Numbered from the stretch's first letter, positions 1-9,466 are shown. The stretch is 64,000 nucleotides of DNA from Thermoplasmata archaeon (GCA_021816725.1 JAKAXD010000004.1:1-64000), one strand, 5' to 3'. Numbers and translations: made by a program. Notes: generated by a model not told the origin, from the sequence alone.

Positions 1-47
1 GCAGGGTACTCCCCCGTAGTCCAGTGCATGGATCCTACACTTAATCC

Positions 48-224
48 TTACAGACCCGACGAAGGTGATTTTGGAGAAACAGTCAGTGTAACTTTGAGCT
101 TGATAGAGTAAACGACTGCAGCCATAACGGCAACAGCTATTATACAGTAGAAAAGTGCAACTGTGAAATGCTCTGCAGCCGGAAGCTCGATGAATGCCTT
201 TGATTGTAATGATGATACAATCAA
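48..224 (-). pseudogene. possible remnant of a membrane protein gene
   Basis: An open frame on the minus strand encodes about 59 residues from a TTG. It includes one strongly hydrophobic helix (residues roughly 20-42, with FTVALFYCIIAVAV) followed by a basic, serine-rich tail. The frame stays open for only a few codons upstream of the TTG before a stop, and no plausible ATG or ribosome binding site is seen. It resembles the last helix and C-terminal tail of a polytopic transporter, so I read it as a decayed gene end rather than a gene. The rest of the first 300 bases holds nothing else I can support, apart from the promoter of the next gene. Confidence 0.25.
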
Positions 225-275
225 CTTTCCTCCTGTGCCTACCGGATGATAAACACCATAATAAGGTACGAATTA

Positions 276-283
276 TTTATATA
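276..283 (+). promoter_or_regulatory. TATA box of the HExxH protein gene
   Basis: TTTATATA is centred about 25 nt before the ATG at 304, the archaeal TATA-to-start-site spacing, so the transcript is probably leaderless. Confidence 0.55.
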
Positions 284-303
284 GAAGAGATAATTCGCAT
301 TTA

Positions 304-888
304 ATGAATTTCATATCAAGGCTTGACAATTTGGGACAGCACAATGTGAGCAATGCGATAAACTCACCATCAATCAAAACAAGAGTGAACTTTTCTTTAG
401 AACTCAACAGACTTGGTGATTCCAACGGTCACAATACAGATTATAATTCCATATTTTCCCTTGTCAGGAAAGCGGTAAAATCCACTATCAGAAAGGAGAG
501 AGTAGGGCTTGGCCTAGCGCTTGCAGACCTACCGGCACAGCTTGGGGCGTTTTGGGAAGTGGGAGGAAACTACATTGTGATGAACAGAAATCTTCTGTAT
601 GCACTCAAGGTTGCCAATCGCTCTGATACAGAAGTGAATTCGTTCGTCTTCGTTATCTTGATGCATGAATATCTCCACTCACTTGGTGTTTTGGATGAGA
701 ACAGGGCAAGGGAAATGACTGCCAGAATTTGTGCGACGATATTCGAGGAAGGGCATCCGGCATTTGAAATTGGTACCAAAGATCCGTGGCAGGTTTATCC
801 ATTTCTCATGAAAATACCAAATGGAAATGGTGGGAACCTGAAATTCATAACCAATTTTGATTCCGATGCCGTATCATACATAATGTGA
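304..888 (+). CDS. small HExxH putative metalloprotease-like protein
   Basis: The 194-residue protein carries HEYLH at residues 121-125, the zincin HExxH zinc-binding and catalytic signature. It lies at the end of a hydrophobic helix (FVFVILMHEYLHSLG), as in many zincins. A candidate third ligand is the glutamate of DENRAREMTAR about 12 residues further on, but this is not certain. There is no signal peptide or membrane helix, so it is predicted to be cytosolic. I do not recognise a named family, and the substrate is unknown. The ATG at 304 is favoured because a TATA box sits about 25 nt upstream. The gene stands alone beside what look like gene remnants, so it may belong to an accessory region. 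Confidence 0.6.
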   Translation: MNFISRLDNLGQHNVSNAINSPSIKTRVNFSLELNRLGDSNGHNTDYNSIFSLVRKAVKSTIRKERVGLGLALADLPAQLGAFWEVGGNYIVMNRNLLYALKVANRSDTEVNSFVFVILMHEYLHSLGVLDENRAREMTARICATIFEEGHPAFEIGTKDPWQVYPFLMKIPNGNGGNLKFITNFDSDAVSYIM

Positions 889-1031
889 CCTTTGAATAAA
901 TGCATAGTCCATCTTCGATCAACAAAAGTCAATGATAATCCTCACTACTGCATTCAGATGCCAGCAAATGCTACCTTTGCAACTTGTATAGGCTATTTCT
1001 TCCTGTTATTGATGGACTGTCCTGAGAAGCA

Positions 1032-1335
1032 ATGGAAACATCTGTTGTAATGAATAACGGTAGTTGTAAAGAAGCGATTGATTTAGTCAGGGAAAATATC
1101 GTGAAAGATTTGATGTTGATGAATATCAATGAGAACAATGCCGCACCTACCTAGTTCTATGGTGGACTGCTTGTGAAGACCAAGTTTGTTGTTTCTACTG
1201 GACCGTATACACCTAAAGACATTGCCTTATTAATCTGCTTATCCTGCTTATGAGATTAACAATGAACCATCTGAAAGCCAGCTTTGGCTTCAGGGACAGA
1301 ATTTATCCCATGAAATGACAGGCAATTCAAAGTAA
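1032..1335 (+). pseudogene. possible decayed gene, reading frame broken
   Basis: The 890-1363 gap has no intact gene. From an ATG at 1032 a frame runs 40 codons to a TAG at 1152, continues in the same frame for about 30 more sense codons, and after a shift near 1235 another coding-like stretch (ending SHEMTGNSK) runs to a TAA at 1333. The pieces read like one protein interrupted by a stop and a frameshift. I cannot name the parent family, and chance open frames are possible. Confidence 0.25.
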
Positions 1336-1363
1336 TCGCATATGTAGAACTCAAAAATAACAG

Positions 1364-2221
1364 TTAACCATTCGCAGATACCATCAAGCTGACTTCCGTC
1401 ACTTGCAGTGCGATTGGAATAGAAGTTGAATATAAGGAAATATAGTCATATCCTGCCGTACTGGCAACATACGATAGATGCAGGTTGTGAATTGGTGAGA
1501 GTTCCTGTTTGAGCACATTATAGAGCCTTTCACCTGAATTTGAAGAGCAGGTTATCGTCAGGTTGCCGGCCATAAGAATTGAAATTTTTGACAATGCTGT
1601 GAGACCAAGGCTAAATGGAGACTGAGTGGAAATGTTAAATGGCCCTCCCATGAGATTGAAAAGGTTCATTGAAAGATTAATTGAGCCGTTGGATGGAGGA
1701 TTAACCTGAACAAGGTTGGACTCAAAGATGGTATTAATAGGAGGATTGCTTCCCACCTGCTCGTAGAAAACAGTTGAAAACTCATAAGAGTATGCCTCAT
1801 CAACAAAATATCTGTTGTTGGTTACCACTGTCAAAACTCCCCCGGAACTGATTTTCTCTGTTGAGTTGCTGATCGAGAGGAATCCGCTAGATGCGCCATT
1901 TGAATAAGACAAGCTGAGTTCACCAACTGTAGGACTGGAGAAAAGTGGAATGTAATTCGACTGAAGATTGAAGGCAACTGCAGATGAAGAACCTTTCTGG
2001 TAGCTGGATGACAACTGGCTCAAGGTGCTAGTCAACTGTACCATTTCATTTTGTACACTTGACGAATATTGCTCCTCGTATGACCTCATTTCTGCAGGCA
2101 CATAGCTTGTTATGAAGAGGCTCAGAAGGAATATGAATATTAGTATGGCGAAAATTGCGCCGACCGCGGTAGCGACACCTTCTTCCTCATATCTCACCGG
2201 CTTCATCTCATTCACCACCAC
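1364..2221 (-). CDS. pilin-like / secreted protein of the Tad-like operon
   Basis: This 285-residue protein has a short charged N-terminus, then EEEGVATAVGAIFAIL and a single hydrophobic helix (about residues 17-40), followed by a long serine- and asparagine-rich extracellular-type domain. That layout is typical of archaeal type IV pilins and pilin-like accessory proteins processed at a class III signal, although no textbook basic residue plus glycine cleavage site is obvious. Its start overlaps the end of the preceding ATPase gene by 14 nt, so it is the last gene of the secretion operon. It is probably a filament subunit, minor pilin or anchored secretion component. Confidence 0.6.
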   Translation of the reverse strand: MVVNEMKPVRYEEEGVATAVGAIFAILIFIFLLSLFITSYVPAEMRSYEEQYSSSVQNEMVQLTSTLSQLSSSYQKGSSSAVAFNLQSNYIPLFSSPTVGELSLSYSNGASSGFLSISNSTEKISSGGVLTVVTNNRYFVDEAYSYEFSTVFYEQVGSNPPINTIFESNLVQVNPPSNGSINLSMNLFNLMGGPFNISTQSPFSLGLTALSKISILMAGNLTITCSSNSGERLYNVLKQELSPIHNLHLSYVASTAGYDYISLYSTSIPIALQVTEVSLMVSANG

Positions 2222-3797
2222 TGCCTAATTCCGGGCGAGCAGCGTGCGGAGATGACCCATATGCCAACCCGTTTATCATATCTGAGAACTTGTATATGTC
2301 CAACCGTGCCCCGTCCTTTATTTCTTCAAGAACCTTCTTCTTTCTATCCATAATGCTGTTCAGTTGTTCCGTAGTCATGTTTTCCGATCTTAGGACCCTG
2401 TCGTGCAGGTATGAGTGGCCACTGTACAGGAACCGGTCCGTATTTTGGTCCCAGTCGAACACTGTATTGGTTATTACTTCGTTTGTCTGTTTTTCGACCC
2501 CAACAACTTCAACTACCTTCTGTATCCGCCTGACGTTCCTTCCGCCGACTTTCACTATTCCCTGCAGCAATATTATGTTGAGAGATGAAATCATCGACCT
2601 TGGAATGTTCAATGGTTCACCCTCCAGCCTATGAATGAACGACGGTATGTCGTTGGAATGGAATGTACTGATTGCTGTGTGGCCAACTGCCATCGACTGG
2701 AAAACCGTGTAGGCCTCCCTTCCCCTTACCTCTCCTACGATGATATAATCAGGGCGCTGTCTTAAACTATTAACAAGAAGGTCGAACATGCTCACCTCCC
2801 CAATCCTTTTCCCAGTAGCGGGGTTAACGTCCCCTGTCCCCTGCCTTGTAAGAGCCTGGACCCAGTTCTCGTGAGGTATATTCAACTCCTTTGTGTCCTC
2901 TATGCTCACAATCTTCTTGTCAGTTGGGATGAAGGAGAGAATTGCATTTAGGGTTGTTGTTTTCCCGGAAGCCGTCCCTCCGACGATAAAAATGTTTTGC
3001 CCCACCTCAAGTGCATGCCAGATATATGTGGCAATGTCAGCACTCATCGTTCCAAGCTTGATAAGGTCTATTGGAGTGAACGGGTCATTTCTGAACCTCC
3101 TTATGGTGAATGTTGACCCATTCTTTGTGACCTCCCTTCCAAGCGTAGCCTGGATCCTGGAACCGTCAGGAAGCGAGCAGTCAACCATGGGAACTGCTAT
3201 GGAAATGTGCTTCCCTGAGCGTTGTACAATTAACCTGACGAAGTCATCCAAATCTTGCTCTGTTTCAAAAATCATGCTTGTTGCAATGGAACCAAACTTC
3301 CTGTGAACAACGTAAATAGGAGTGTTTGGGCCGACGCAAGAAATGTCTTCTATCGTCTCGTCCAGTAGAGGAACCTGAATCTTCCCAAATCCCTCGAGCT
3401 CCCTGTAGAAGTAATAGAAAGCCTTCTCGAGCTCTATATCGGGAATGTTGGATTTTGACAGTACTTTGAACTGTTCCAGTGATTTCCTCATGACCGCTAT
3501 CCTTTCTTCCTTATTTTCTGGAAATGCATTTACTGAAGCCAAAAAATAATTCCTTGCATTGGAAATGAATGAGAGTGTTTCCTTTCCCAAGATTGGCTCT
3601 ACTACAACATAAGAATACATTCCAGTCCCCCTTTCCTTCAGGATCCTTGCTGAACTGAAGGGAGGTTCTATCTGATACTCTTCCACGATCTCCTGGTATT
3701 CAGCTAAAGGTTCCCCTTTGCATAACTCCTCGTGAGAGAATTTACTATCAATCTTGTATTTGGTCTGCGATGATTGGGACGAATACACCATTGCCAT
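2208..3797 (-). CDS. type II/IV secretion ATPase, VirB11/TadA family (second copy)
   Basis: This 529-residue secretion ATPase powers assembly of type IV pilus-like filaments at the cytoplasmic face of the membrane. It shows the family N-terminal domain (DETIEDISC region, near residue 155), Walker A GGTASGKTTT near residues 273-282, the Asp box region SIEDTKELNIPHENW, and SLRQRPDYIIVGEVRGREA with the Walker B and arginine elements. The length fits archaeal TadA/FlaI relatives. It starts 2 nt after the tadC-like gene and overlaps the pilin-like gene downstream. It is clearly paralogous to the ATPase at 5549-7108 but differs in the P-loop (GGTASGKT against GGTGVGKT) and in both termini. Confidence 0.88.
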   Translation of the reverse strand: MAMVYSSQSSQTKYKIDSKFSHEELCKGEPLAEYQEIVEEYQIEPPFSSARILKERGTGMYSYVVVEPILGKETLSFISNARNYFLASVNAFPENKEERIAVMRKSLEQFKVLSKSNIPDIELEKAFYYFYRELEGFGKIQVPLLDETIEDISCVGPNTPIYVVHRKFGSIATSMIFETEQDLDDFVRLIVQRSGKHISIAVPMVDCSLPDGSRIQATLGREVTKNGSTFTIRRFRNDPFTPIDLIKLGTMSADIATYIWHALEVGQNIFIVGGTASGKTTTLNAILSFIPTDKKIVSIEDTKELNIPHENWVQALTRQGTGDVNPATGKRIGEVSMFDLLVNSLRQRPDYIIVGEVRGREAYTVFQSMAVGHTAISTFHSNDIPSFIHRLEGEPLNIPRSMISSLNIILLQGIVKVGGRNVRRIQKVVEVVGVEKQTNEVITNTVFDWDQNTDRFLYSGHSYLHDRVLRSENMTTEQLNSIMDRKKKVLEEIKDGARLDIYKFSDMINGLAYGSSPHAARPELGSGGE

Positions 3798-3799
3798 AG

Positions 3800-4633
3800 C
3801 TAAATACCTCCCACCAGTAGAAGAACAACATACCCTGCTGATGCCAGGACGGCAGCATAGAGCATTCCACTGAGATATCTCCCGTCTCCCAGCACGCCTG
3901 ACATAAACCCGCTTCCGATACCCTGTATGATCACTACCCCTGTCAGGATGTTCTCGATCTCAGGGATGGACGTAAGATTGAGGAGATATAACGATGACGC
4001 TGTATTTCCAGGAACTAGTTGCTGTGCCATCTTCGGGAAGAACTGCAAGTCAAGGATCACGACAGTGAGGAGAAATACTACGTAGGATATCACTATTATA
4101 ATTATGTAGCTCCTCAGTTGGGAATATTTTTCCCTCGTTAGGAACTGGGTTTCCTTGGACGTGTTGGCTATCAAGTTCAGGACTTCAGACAGGTTTCCTC
4201 CGGACCTGTTGCATTCAATCACAGTGCTTATAAGCTTGACAACAAATGGAGTATTGTTCCTTGCTGCAAATTGCGACAGCGCTTCGTCAACCGATACTCC
4301 CCACCTGATCTGCAATGCCACCTTCTTTACTTCCCCGCTCAGGATTCCGTACTGGCCTTCAGAGGCTACAGTTATGGAATCGGCAAGGTTCGTGCCAAAT
4401 TTAGATGCCTCTGCCACGTCCCTGATGAAGTCTGGAAGCCTGCTTTCTATGGCTTTTATCCTCCTCCTCTTAAGGAGGTCATCAAGCCCTGGGGGCACCA
4501 AGATCATGACTGTGCCAAGAACAATGAAATCGAACGAGAGCGAATAATTGCCTGAAAATCGTAGGTGGAAGTACAGGGCAATAATAAGTGAAACAACGCC
4601 AAGTGAAACACCAGATAGAGAGAGCCTGTTCAA
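3800..4633 (-). CDS. TadC-like pilus/secretion platform protein (T2SSF family)
   Basis: This 277-residue membrane protein has two N-terminal helices (about residues 5-50), a central cytoplasmic helical domain with the conserved feature GTNLADSITVASEGQYG, and a C-terminal hydrophobic part of several helices. It matches the GspF/TadC membrane platform that couples the ATPase to the filament. The ATG overlaps the stop of the tadB-like gene by 4 nt, which supports the start and translational coupling. Archaeal Tad-like systems normally pair one TadB and one TadC, as seen here. Confidence 0.8.
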   Translation of the reverse strand: MNRLSLSGVSLGVVSLIIALYFHLRFSGNYSLSFDFIVLGTVMILVPPGLDDLLKRRRIKAIESRLPDFIRDVAEASKFGTNLADSITVASEGQYGILSGEVKKVALQIRWGVSVDEALSQFAARNNTPFVVKLISTVIECNRSGGNLSEVLNLIANTSKETQFLTREKYSQLRSYIIIIVISYVVFLLTVVILDLQFFPKMAQQLVPGNTASSLYLLNLTSIPEIENILTGVVIIQGIGSGFMSGVLGDGRYLSGMLYAAVLASAGYVVLLLVGGI

Positions 4634-5556
4634 GATATATTCACCTCCTTGTTCACACTTGAGATTACCAGCACGAACGCAGCTATCATCACTGGAAGCA
4701 CAAGGAATGAGAAGACAAGCAGGAATGAAATCGTTGCACCGCTCGCATTTCTTGCAATTACGGACATCACGGCCAGGATCACGATCAGGAAGAGGGGAAA
4801 GGCAACGCCTATAGTTACGTAAGTTTCAGCGAAGACTGAAACGCTCTCTGAATTCTTCTTCAGGGATACTCTCAGCATATTCTGGTATTCCATTGCCTTG
4901 TTTACGAAGTACGGCTTCAACCTGGCACCAGCAGCGGATGCAGTGACCGCACCCTGAAGGAATTTCTGCCATTCTACCGATGGACTCTTCCTGGCAACTT
5001 CTTCTATTGCACTGAATATGTCCATTCCCATGAGTTCCGTGCGATTAGCTATCTTCGAAGCTTCCCTGCTGACTTCCCCGTATTCATTCATACTCGAAAG
5101 CTTCACCATTATCGTGTTTATGGGAACGTCTGCATTTGACATCGCCGATATGAATGCCAGCGCCGACCCAAGGTTCTCATCAATCTTCTTCCCCCTCGAG
5201 GATGACCTCATTTGTGGCAGATATAGCCCGATTCCAATGACAAGAATGATTGATGTTGGTAAAGCTAGGGCAACGACAGGGGGGTGAAATTTCAGGAGAT
5301 AAGCAGTCAGCGCTAAAATCGCAAAAACTATGCCGACGATGAGACCTGAAAAAAAGACCTCGCTTGTGTATGCTGCAGACGACAAGTCCATCTCTGCCCT
5401 GTCGAGTTGCATTTGTAAATTTTCAAGGAAACCTGACTTTTTGTCTTCAAGAAAAAAGGAAAATATCCTTTCTGAGGTCTTCCTGAATGCGCTTCTCTCT
5501 TTCGACAATTTTTCACCGCTGGATATGGTAACATCTTGATCGAACGGATCAGGCAT
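4630..5556 (-). CDS. TadB-like pilus/secretion platform protein (T2SSF family)
   Basis: This 308-residue membrane protein has a charged N-terminal segment of about 65 residues, two helices (about 68-115), a cytoplasmic T2SSF domain with an SAMSNADVPINTIM segment, and two C-terminal helices. It is the partner of the TadC-like protein in the inner-membrane platform. It overlaps the preceding ATPase gene by 8 nt and the tadC-like gene by 4 nt, so the operon is tightly coupled. TadB and TadC assignments follow gene order and could be swapped. Confidence 0.8.
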   Translation of the reverse strand: MPDPFDQDVTISSGEKLSKERSAFRKTSERIFSFFLEDKKSGFLENLQMQLDRAEMDLSSAAYTSEVFFSGLIVGIVFAILALTAYLLKFHPPVVALALPTSIILVIGIGLYLPQMRSSSRGKKIDENLGSALAFISAMSNADVPINTIMVKLSSMNEYGEVSREASKIANRTELMGMDIFSAIEEVARKSPSVEWQKFLQGAVTASAAGARLKPYFVNKAMEYQNMLRVSLKKNSESVSVFAETYVTIGVAFPLFLIVILAVMSVIARNASGATISFLLVFSFLVLPVMIAAFVLVISSVNKEVNIS

Positions 5557-7108
5557 CTGGTCCCCCCTCTCTTTTCCTTCCCCCTGCTAACTCCGAGTAG
5601 GCCTTTTCGGAATCCAGCGAGTACTTTATTAGGTACTTCCACAGTTCGCTGTACCCACCCATATTATGTTCAGCGAGGAAACTGATTATCTCATTTCTCT
5701 GCCTGAAGTCATCCATCAATCCTTCAAGGAATACTGACTCCCCTGTCATGACTAGCATGTCTTTGGATTGGTCCCATGCGAATATTGTGTTGAACGTGAT
5801 CTCATTAGTATCGGGGTCCATCTGGCCAATCTCTGAGACGTCCGTTATCCTCCTATTTGACGTTCCACCGATCCTTACAATGGACTCTTTTACGACTATG
5901 TTTATGGACGGAATCATTGTCCTAGGTATATTGAGAGGCTGGTTCTCGAGCCTTGTTATCATGTTCTCTACTGATTCTGCATGCATTGTTGTTAGTGTTG
6001 TCTGCCCCATTGTCATCGCCTGGAAGAGGTTGTAAGCTTCCTTCCCCCTTACTTCCCCTACAAGCATGTAATCCGGCCTCTGCCTAAGTGAACTCATCAG
6101 CAGATCGAACATGTCTATTTCCCCTGCAGATTTTCCGGATACAAACTTCCCCTCTCCCACCCCTGTCCTTGTCACGGCTGCGATCCAGTTCCTGTGTGGG
6201 ATGTTTATCTCCTTTGTATCTTCGATGCTCACTATCTTGGATGATGGAGGAATGAACAGGGAGATGGCATTGAGCGTAGACGTTTTCCCGACCCCCGTTC
6301 CTCCCGTGATGATTATGTTCTTGCCATGCCCTATCGCAAGCCAGAGGTAGGCCATTAACTCCGATGACGCTGTTTCCGTGACAACAAGGTCTATTGGCGT
6401 AAGAGGCGTGTGCTTGAATAATCGTATTGAAAATGTTCCACCCCTTGGTGTCACTTCGTTGCCGAAGGTAGCATTTATCCTGTTACCCTCCGGGGAGGTT
6501 GCATCAAGTATCGGGTCAGATATGGATATCTGCTTGTTCCCTTTTTGGGCAAGGAGCACTGCGAAATTGTTAAGCTCCCTGTCGCTATCGAATTTCACAT
6601 TTGTCTTCATGTTCTGGTACTTTTTGTGATAGACGTATATTGGAATGTTTACGCCATCGCATGAGATGTCCTCTATGTTGCTGTCGTTCATTATCGGGTC
6701 TATCTTTCCATATCCCATGAACTCTCTTGTGAATAGGTACTGTAAGTGATCCATAGATTCCCTGCTCACGCTTTTCTCCCTCTCCAGAAAATATTTTTCA
6801 ATCTCCTTTCTCAGATTGATCTCGATATTCTTCCTATCAATAGACACTGGAATCTCCCCCAGTGCCTTTAGCAATGCTTTCCTCAGTTCACCTATTTCCT
6901 CTTCCGCTTCATTCCCCAGTTCAGCATCCACCAGATTGTAGCACATTCTTGCACTGGTGCGATGCCTGCTTATCTCCACCATAACGTACGGATTGATGGA
7001 ATATGCTTCTATCAGCTCCTGGTCTGCATTGTCCTTCGTCGCGCTAATGCCCCCTTTGGAATCATCGTCGCGAAAAGAAATCTTGCCCTCAGGAGGAAAG
7101 CGGTCCAC
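5549..7108 (-). CDS. type II/IV secretion ATPase, VirB11/TadA family (first copy)
   Basis: This 519-residue secretion ATPase has Walker A GGTGVGKTSTLNAI near residue 272, the SIEDTKEINIPHRNW region, and SLRQRPDYMLVGEVRGKEA. The N-terminal domain has DSNIEDISCDGVNIPIYVYH, shared with the second ATPase of the operon. It is the first gene of a five-gene unit (ATPase, TadB, TadC, ATPase, pilin-like). The GTG at 7108 is supported by a TATA box centred 25 nt upstream, implying a leaderless message. Two full ATPases in one operon suggest division of labour or a hetero-oligomeric motor. Confidence 0.88.
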   Translation of the reverse strand: MDRFPPEGKISFRDDDSKGGISATKDNADQELIEAYSINPYVMVEISRHRTSARMCYNLVDAELGNEAEEEIGELRKALLKALGEIPVSIDRKNIEINLRKEIEKYFLEREKSVSRESMDHLQYLFTREFMGYGKIDPIMNDSNIEDISCDGVNIPIYVYHKKYQNMKTNVKFDSDRELNNFAVLLAQKGNKQISISDPILDATSPEGNRINATFGNEVTPRGGTFSIRLFKHTPLTPIDLVVTETASSELMAYLWLAIGHGKNIIITGGTGVGKTSTLNAISLFIPPSSKIVSIEDTKEINIPHRNWIAAVTRTGVGEGKFVSGKSAGEIDMFDLLMSSLRQRPDYMLVGEVRGKEAYNLFQAMTMGQTTLTTMHAESVENMITRLENQPLNIPRTMIPSINIVVKESIVRIGGTSNRRITDVSEIGQMDPDTNEITFNTIFAWDQSKDMLVMTGESVFLEGLMDDFRQRNEIISFLAEHNMGGYSELWKYLIKYSLDSEKAYSELAGGRKREGGPDA

Positions 7109-7127
7109 AGTGTTTATTTACACTTAG

Positions 7128-7138
7128 AATAAATATTG
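7128..7138 (-). promoter_or_regulatory. TATA box of the Tad-like operon
   Basis: CAATATTTATT on the minus strand is centred about 25 nt before the GTG at 7108. Confidence 0.5.
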
Positions 7139-7147
7139 TTTCACTAA

Positions 7148-9466
7148 TCAGAAGAAGTCCTCTAGAGTGCTCTTTCTCCTTACCTCTGCCGTTTTTAGAG
7201 ACGATTCATCCACATTGAACACCTCAGTTATCCTTGAAAGGGTCTGTGCAACCCTGTCAGCATAGTACTCGTAATCTGGCTTGTATTCAAAGGGAACGTT
7301 CGGTATGTAAGGCTCGACCACTTGCGGCCTCTTCTTGCTGTCCACGACAATCCACGAAACCTTCATCCCTGGAATGAACTCCCTTCCCATCTTCATCAAT
7401 TTCCTTGCTGCCTGTACGTTTGCGAGAGAATCCATTTCCTTGTAGAATTCGAAATCCTTTACAGACCTTGATATCACGAGCTTGTCTGCCTCAACCCTTC
7501 CTTCCCTCACGTCTGATATTATTTCCTTTGCCCTCCTGAGCGCACCGTTTACATCCCTGTCTAGGATGTGATTGAATATCTCCATAAGTGCATCCGACTG
7601 AAGGTCGAATGAGTCCGTCCTCCTTATCTCATAACCCCTTACGACCATGTTCCCCGCTTCCTGCTTGGGGAACAATATCTTGCCAGCGTACCTCTTCTTT
7701 GCACCGTGTGAAAACAGGGGGTCGAGGACCCTCTCCACTTCAATTATGATGCCCAGTTTCCTGAATATCTCCTCCTTCAACCCGTTCGTGAGCTGCAACG
7801 CTTCATCCACCGTCGCTTTCCCCGTCTTTATGAATATTGAATCTGTATCCCCGTATACTACCTGTATACCGTTGTGCGTGAAATCTGATATTATCCCCTT
7901 TATAGTATCCCTCGCGAATGCAGTGATGCTTGAACCTATGTTCTGATCGGTGAAACGGTAAAAGCTGGATGCGAAAACACCGTAAAATGAATTCATCAGG
8001 ATCTTGACCTGGCTCTGCATGCTGTCCAGGTATCTTCTCTTGTCAGGTTCCTTTTCCTTCTTCATCAGGTCCTTGTATCCGTCCCTTGTCTTCATCAGTT
8101 TTTCCAGGAGCTCCGGGATCAACCCTCTCTTTACGGACGGACTCAGGAACCGTGTGCCGTTTGGTGACACAATCTCCCCATCAGGGGACATTGTTGTAAA
8201 ACAGATGTTGTACTTTATCATGAGACTAGGGTACATGCTCTTGAAGTCCATTACGGCGACCATATCATAGAGACCGGGCTCAATGGAATGTACGTACCCC
8301 CCTTCGATCTTTTCTGCATTCTGGTTGACAAAATTGTTCATCGGGACTGCTATCTTCCTCCTGTCAGCCTCCCTTATGACCAGGGAATCGATGAGCGTGG
8401 AATTCCCAGAATTGAATACGTCATCCAGGGGTATCATTGCGACAGTGCTCATGTTCTCGTACTTCTCAATTACATCAATCTTTTCAAGTATCTTCAGGGC
8501 AAGAAGGGAGTCCCTTATGCAGTATTTTATCACCCTGTCCCTATCACGCACCCACTCCTGCTCAATGCTCAGCCTGTCCACATCTCCCTTTGCCTCCCCG
8601 AGGAGCTCCTGGGAAACATATGCGAGCGTCTCCTGTTTTGGATGAATCTCGCGCTTCACGTTCCACCAGGCATCTGCAACTACCCTGCCATGTATTCTCC
8701 AGAACTGGTCCTGTATCCTCTGTGGGCTGCTCAAATCCCTTCCCAGGAACATTGATATGTTCTCCTTGTTCGCAAGTTTTTCGAGGAATGGTAGGTCGTA
8801 GCCATCTATGTTATACCCCGTTATGATGTCCGGGTCTTCGTCCCTGATTGTCTTGAGGAATTTTTCAAGTATGTCCCTCGGCTCCCCGAAGATAGCCCCT
8901 TCCTCATACTTGCCCTTGAAGCTAGTGCTGTAGCCTATTACATAGAGCTTCTGGTCCTTTATGCTGTTCTCAATGTCGAAGCTGAGAATCTTTATCGGCG
9001 GGAGAAAGTCTGCTGTCCTTTCAAGTGTTTCCGCTACTACCACATGGTCCACCGAGAATCTGTCGCTCTCAATCTCAGTCCCTTTGAACTTGATGCAGCT
9101 CCCAAGGTCAAAATCGTAGAAGAACCTGAAGTGAAAGGGTATATCCGCTGCGAGTACCCTGTTTGCTTCCGATATGTACTTCCTGAATTCCGGGACCCTC
9201 CATGGCGACTTGCAGGTGAATTTGAACGCCTTCCTCTCCGAGCCCTTGTACCATAGCTTGACCTCTTCAACACTGACCATCTCTTCGACTGACCTTAATC
9301 TGTTGAGTTCGTCTTCCCTTGGTTCAATGGCATAGAAGTAAGGCAGGAACTTTTTGTAAAGTACTGCAAAAGATTCGCCTTCCATGTTCCTTCCAAATAA
9401 CTCAATGACGGGTAACCCATTTTCATTATAATATGACGAGGTGATTACCCTAATTTCATTCTCCAT
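7148..9466 (-). CDS. polB: family B DNA polymerase
   Basis: This 772-residue replicative-type DNA polymerase has the full PolB order: N-terminal domain, 3'-5' exonuclease with Exo I SFDIENS (about residue 163) and Exo II GYNIDGYDLPFL, then polymerase motif A DFKSMYPSL (about 407), motif B KILMNSFYGVFAS, and motif C YGDTDS (about 539), so both activities look intact. There is no intein, and the length is normal for archaeal PolB. It is transcribed alone, divergently from pyrG. The ATG at 9466 has a TATA box 26 nt upstream, so the message is probably leaderless. The C-terminus ends in KSTLEDFF, compatible with a PCNA-interacting peptide (inference). Confidence 0.97.
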   Translation of the reverse strand: MENEIRVITSSYYNENGLPVIELFGRNMEGESFAVLYKKFLPYFYAIEPREDELNRLRSVEEMVSVEEVKLWYKGSERKAFKFTCKSPWRVPEFRKYISEANRVLAADIPFHFRFFYDFDLGSCIKFKGTEIESDRFSVDHVVVAETLERTADFLPPIKILSFDIENSIKDQKLYVIGYSTSFKGKYEEGAIFGEPRDILEKFLKTIRDEDPDIITGYNIDGYDLPFLEKLANKENISMFLGRDLSSPQRIQDQFWRIHGRVVADAWWNVKREIHPKQETLAYVSQELLGEAKGDVDRLSIEQEWVRDRDRVIKYCIRDSLLALKILEKIDVIEKYENMSTVAMIPLDDVFNSGNSTLIDSLVIREADRRKIAVPMNNFVNQNAEKIEGGYVHSIEPGLYDMVAVMDFKSMYPSLMIKYNICFTTMSPDGEIVSPNGTRFLSPSVKRGLIPELLEKLMKTRDGYKDLMKKEKEPDKRRYLDSMQSQVKILMNSFYGVFASSFYRFTDQNIGSSITAFARDTIKGIISDFTHNGIQVVYGDTDSIFIKTGKATVDEALQLTNGLKEEIFRKLGIIIEVERVLDPLFSHGAKKRYAGKILFPKQEAGNMVVRGYEIRRTDSFDLQSDALMEIFNHILDRDVNGALRRAKEIISDVREGRVEADKLVISRSVKDFEFYKEMDSLANVQAARKLMKMGREFIPGMKVSWIVVDSKKRPQVVEPYIPNVPFEYKPDYEYYADRVAQTLSRITEVFNVDESSLKTAEVRRKSTLEDFF

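Noticed and set aside
4548-5539. Several plus-strand open frames across the tadB/tadC genes
   Set aside because: They mirror the real minus-strand genes and have no family features or start signals.
8283-8826. Three overlapping plus-strand open frames inside polB
   Set aside because: The sense strand encodes conserved polymerase motifs; these are antisense shadows.
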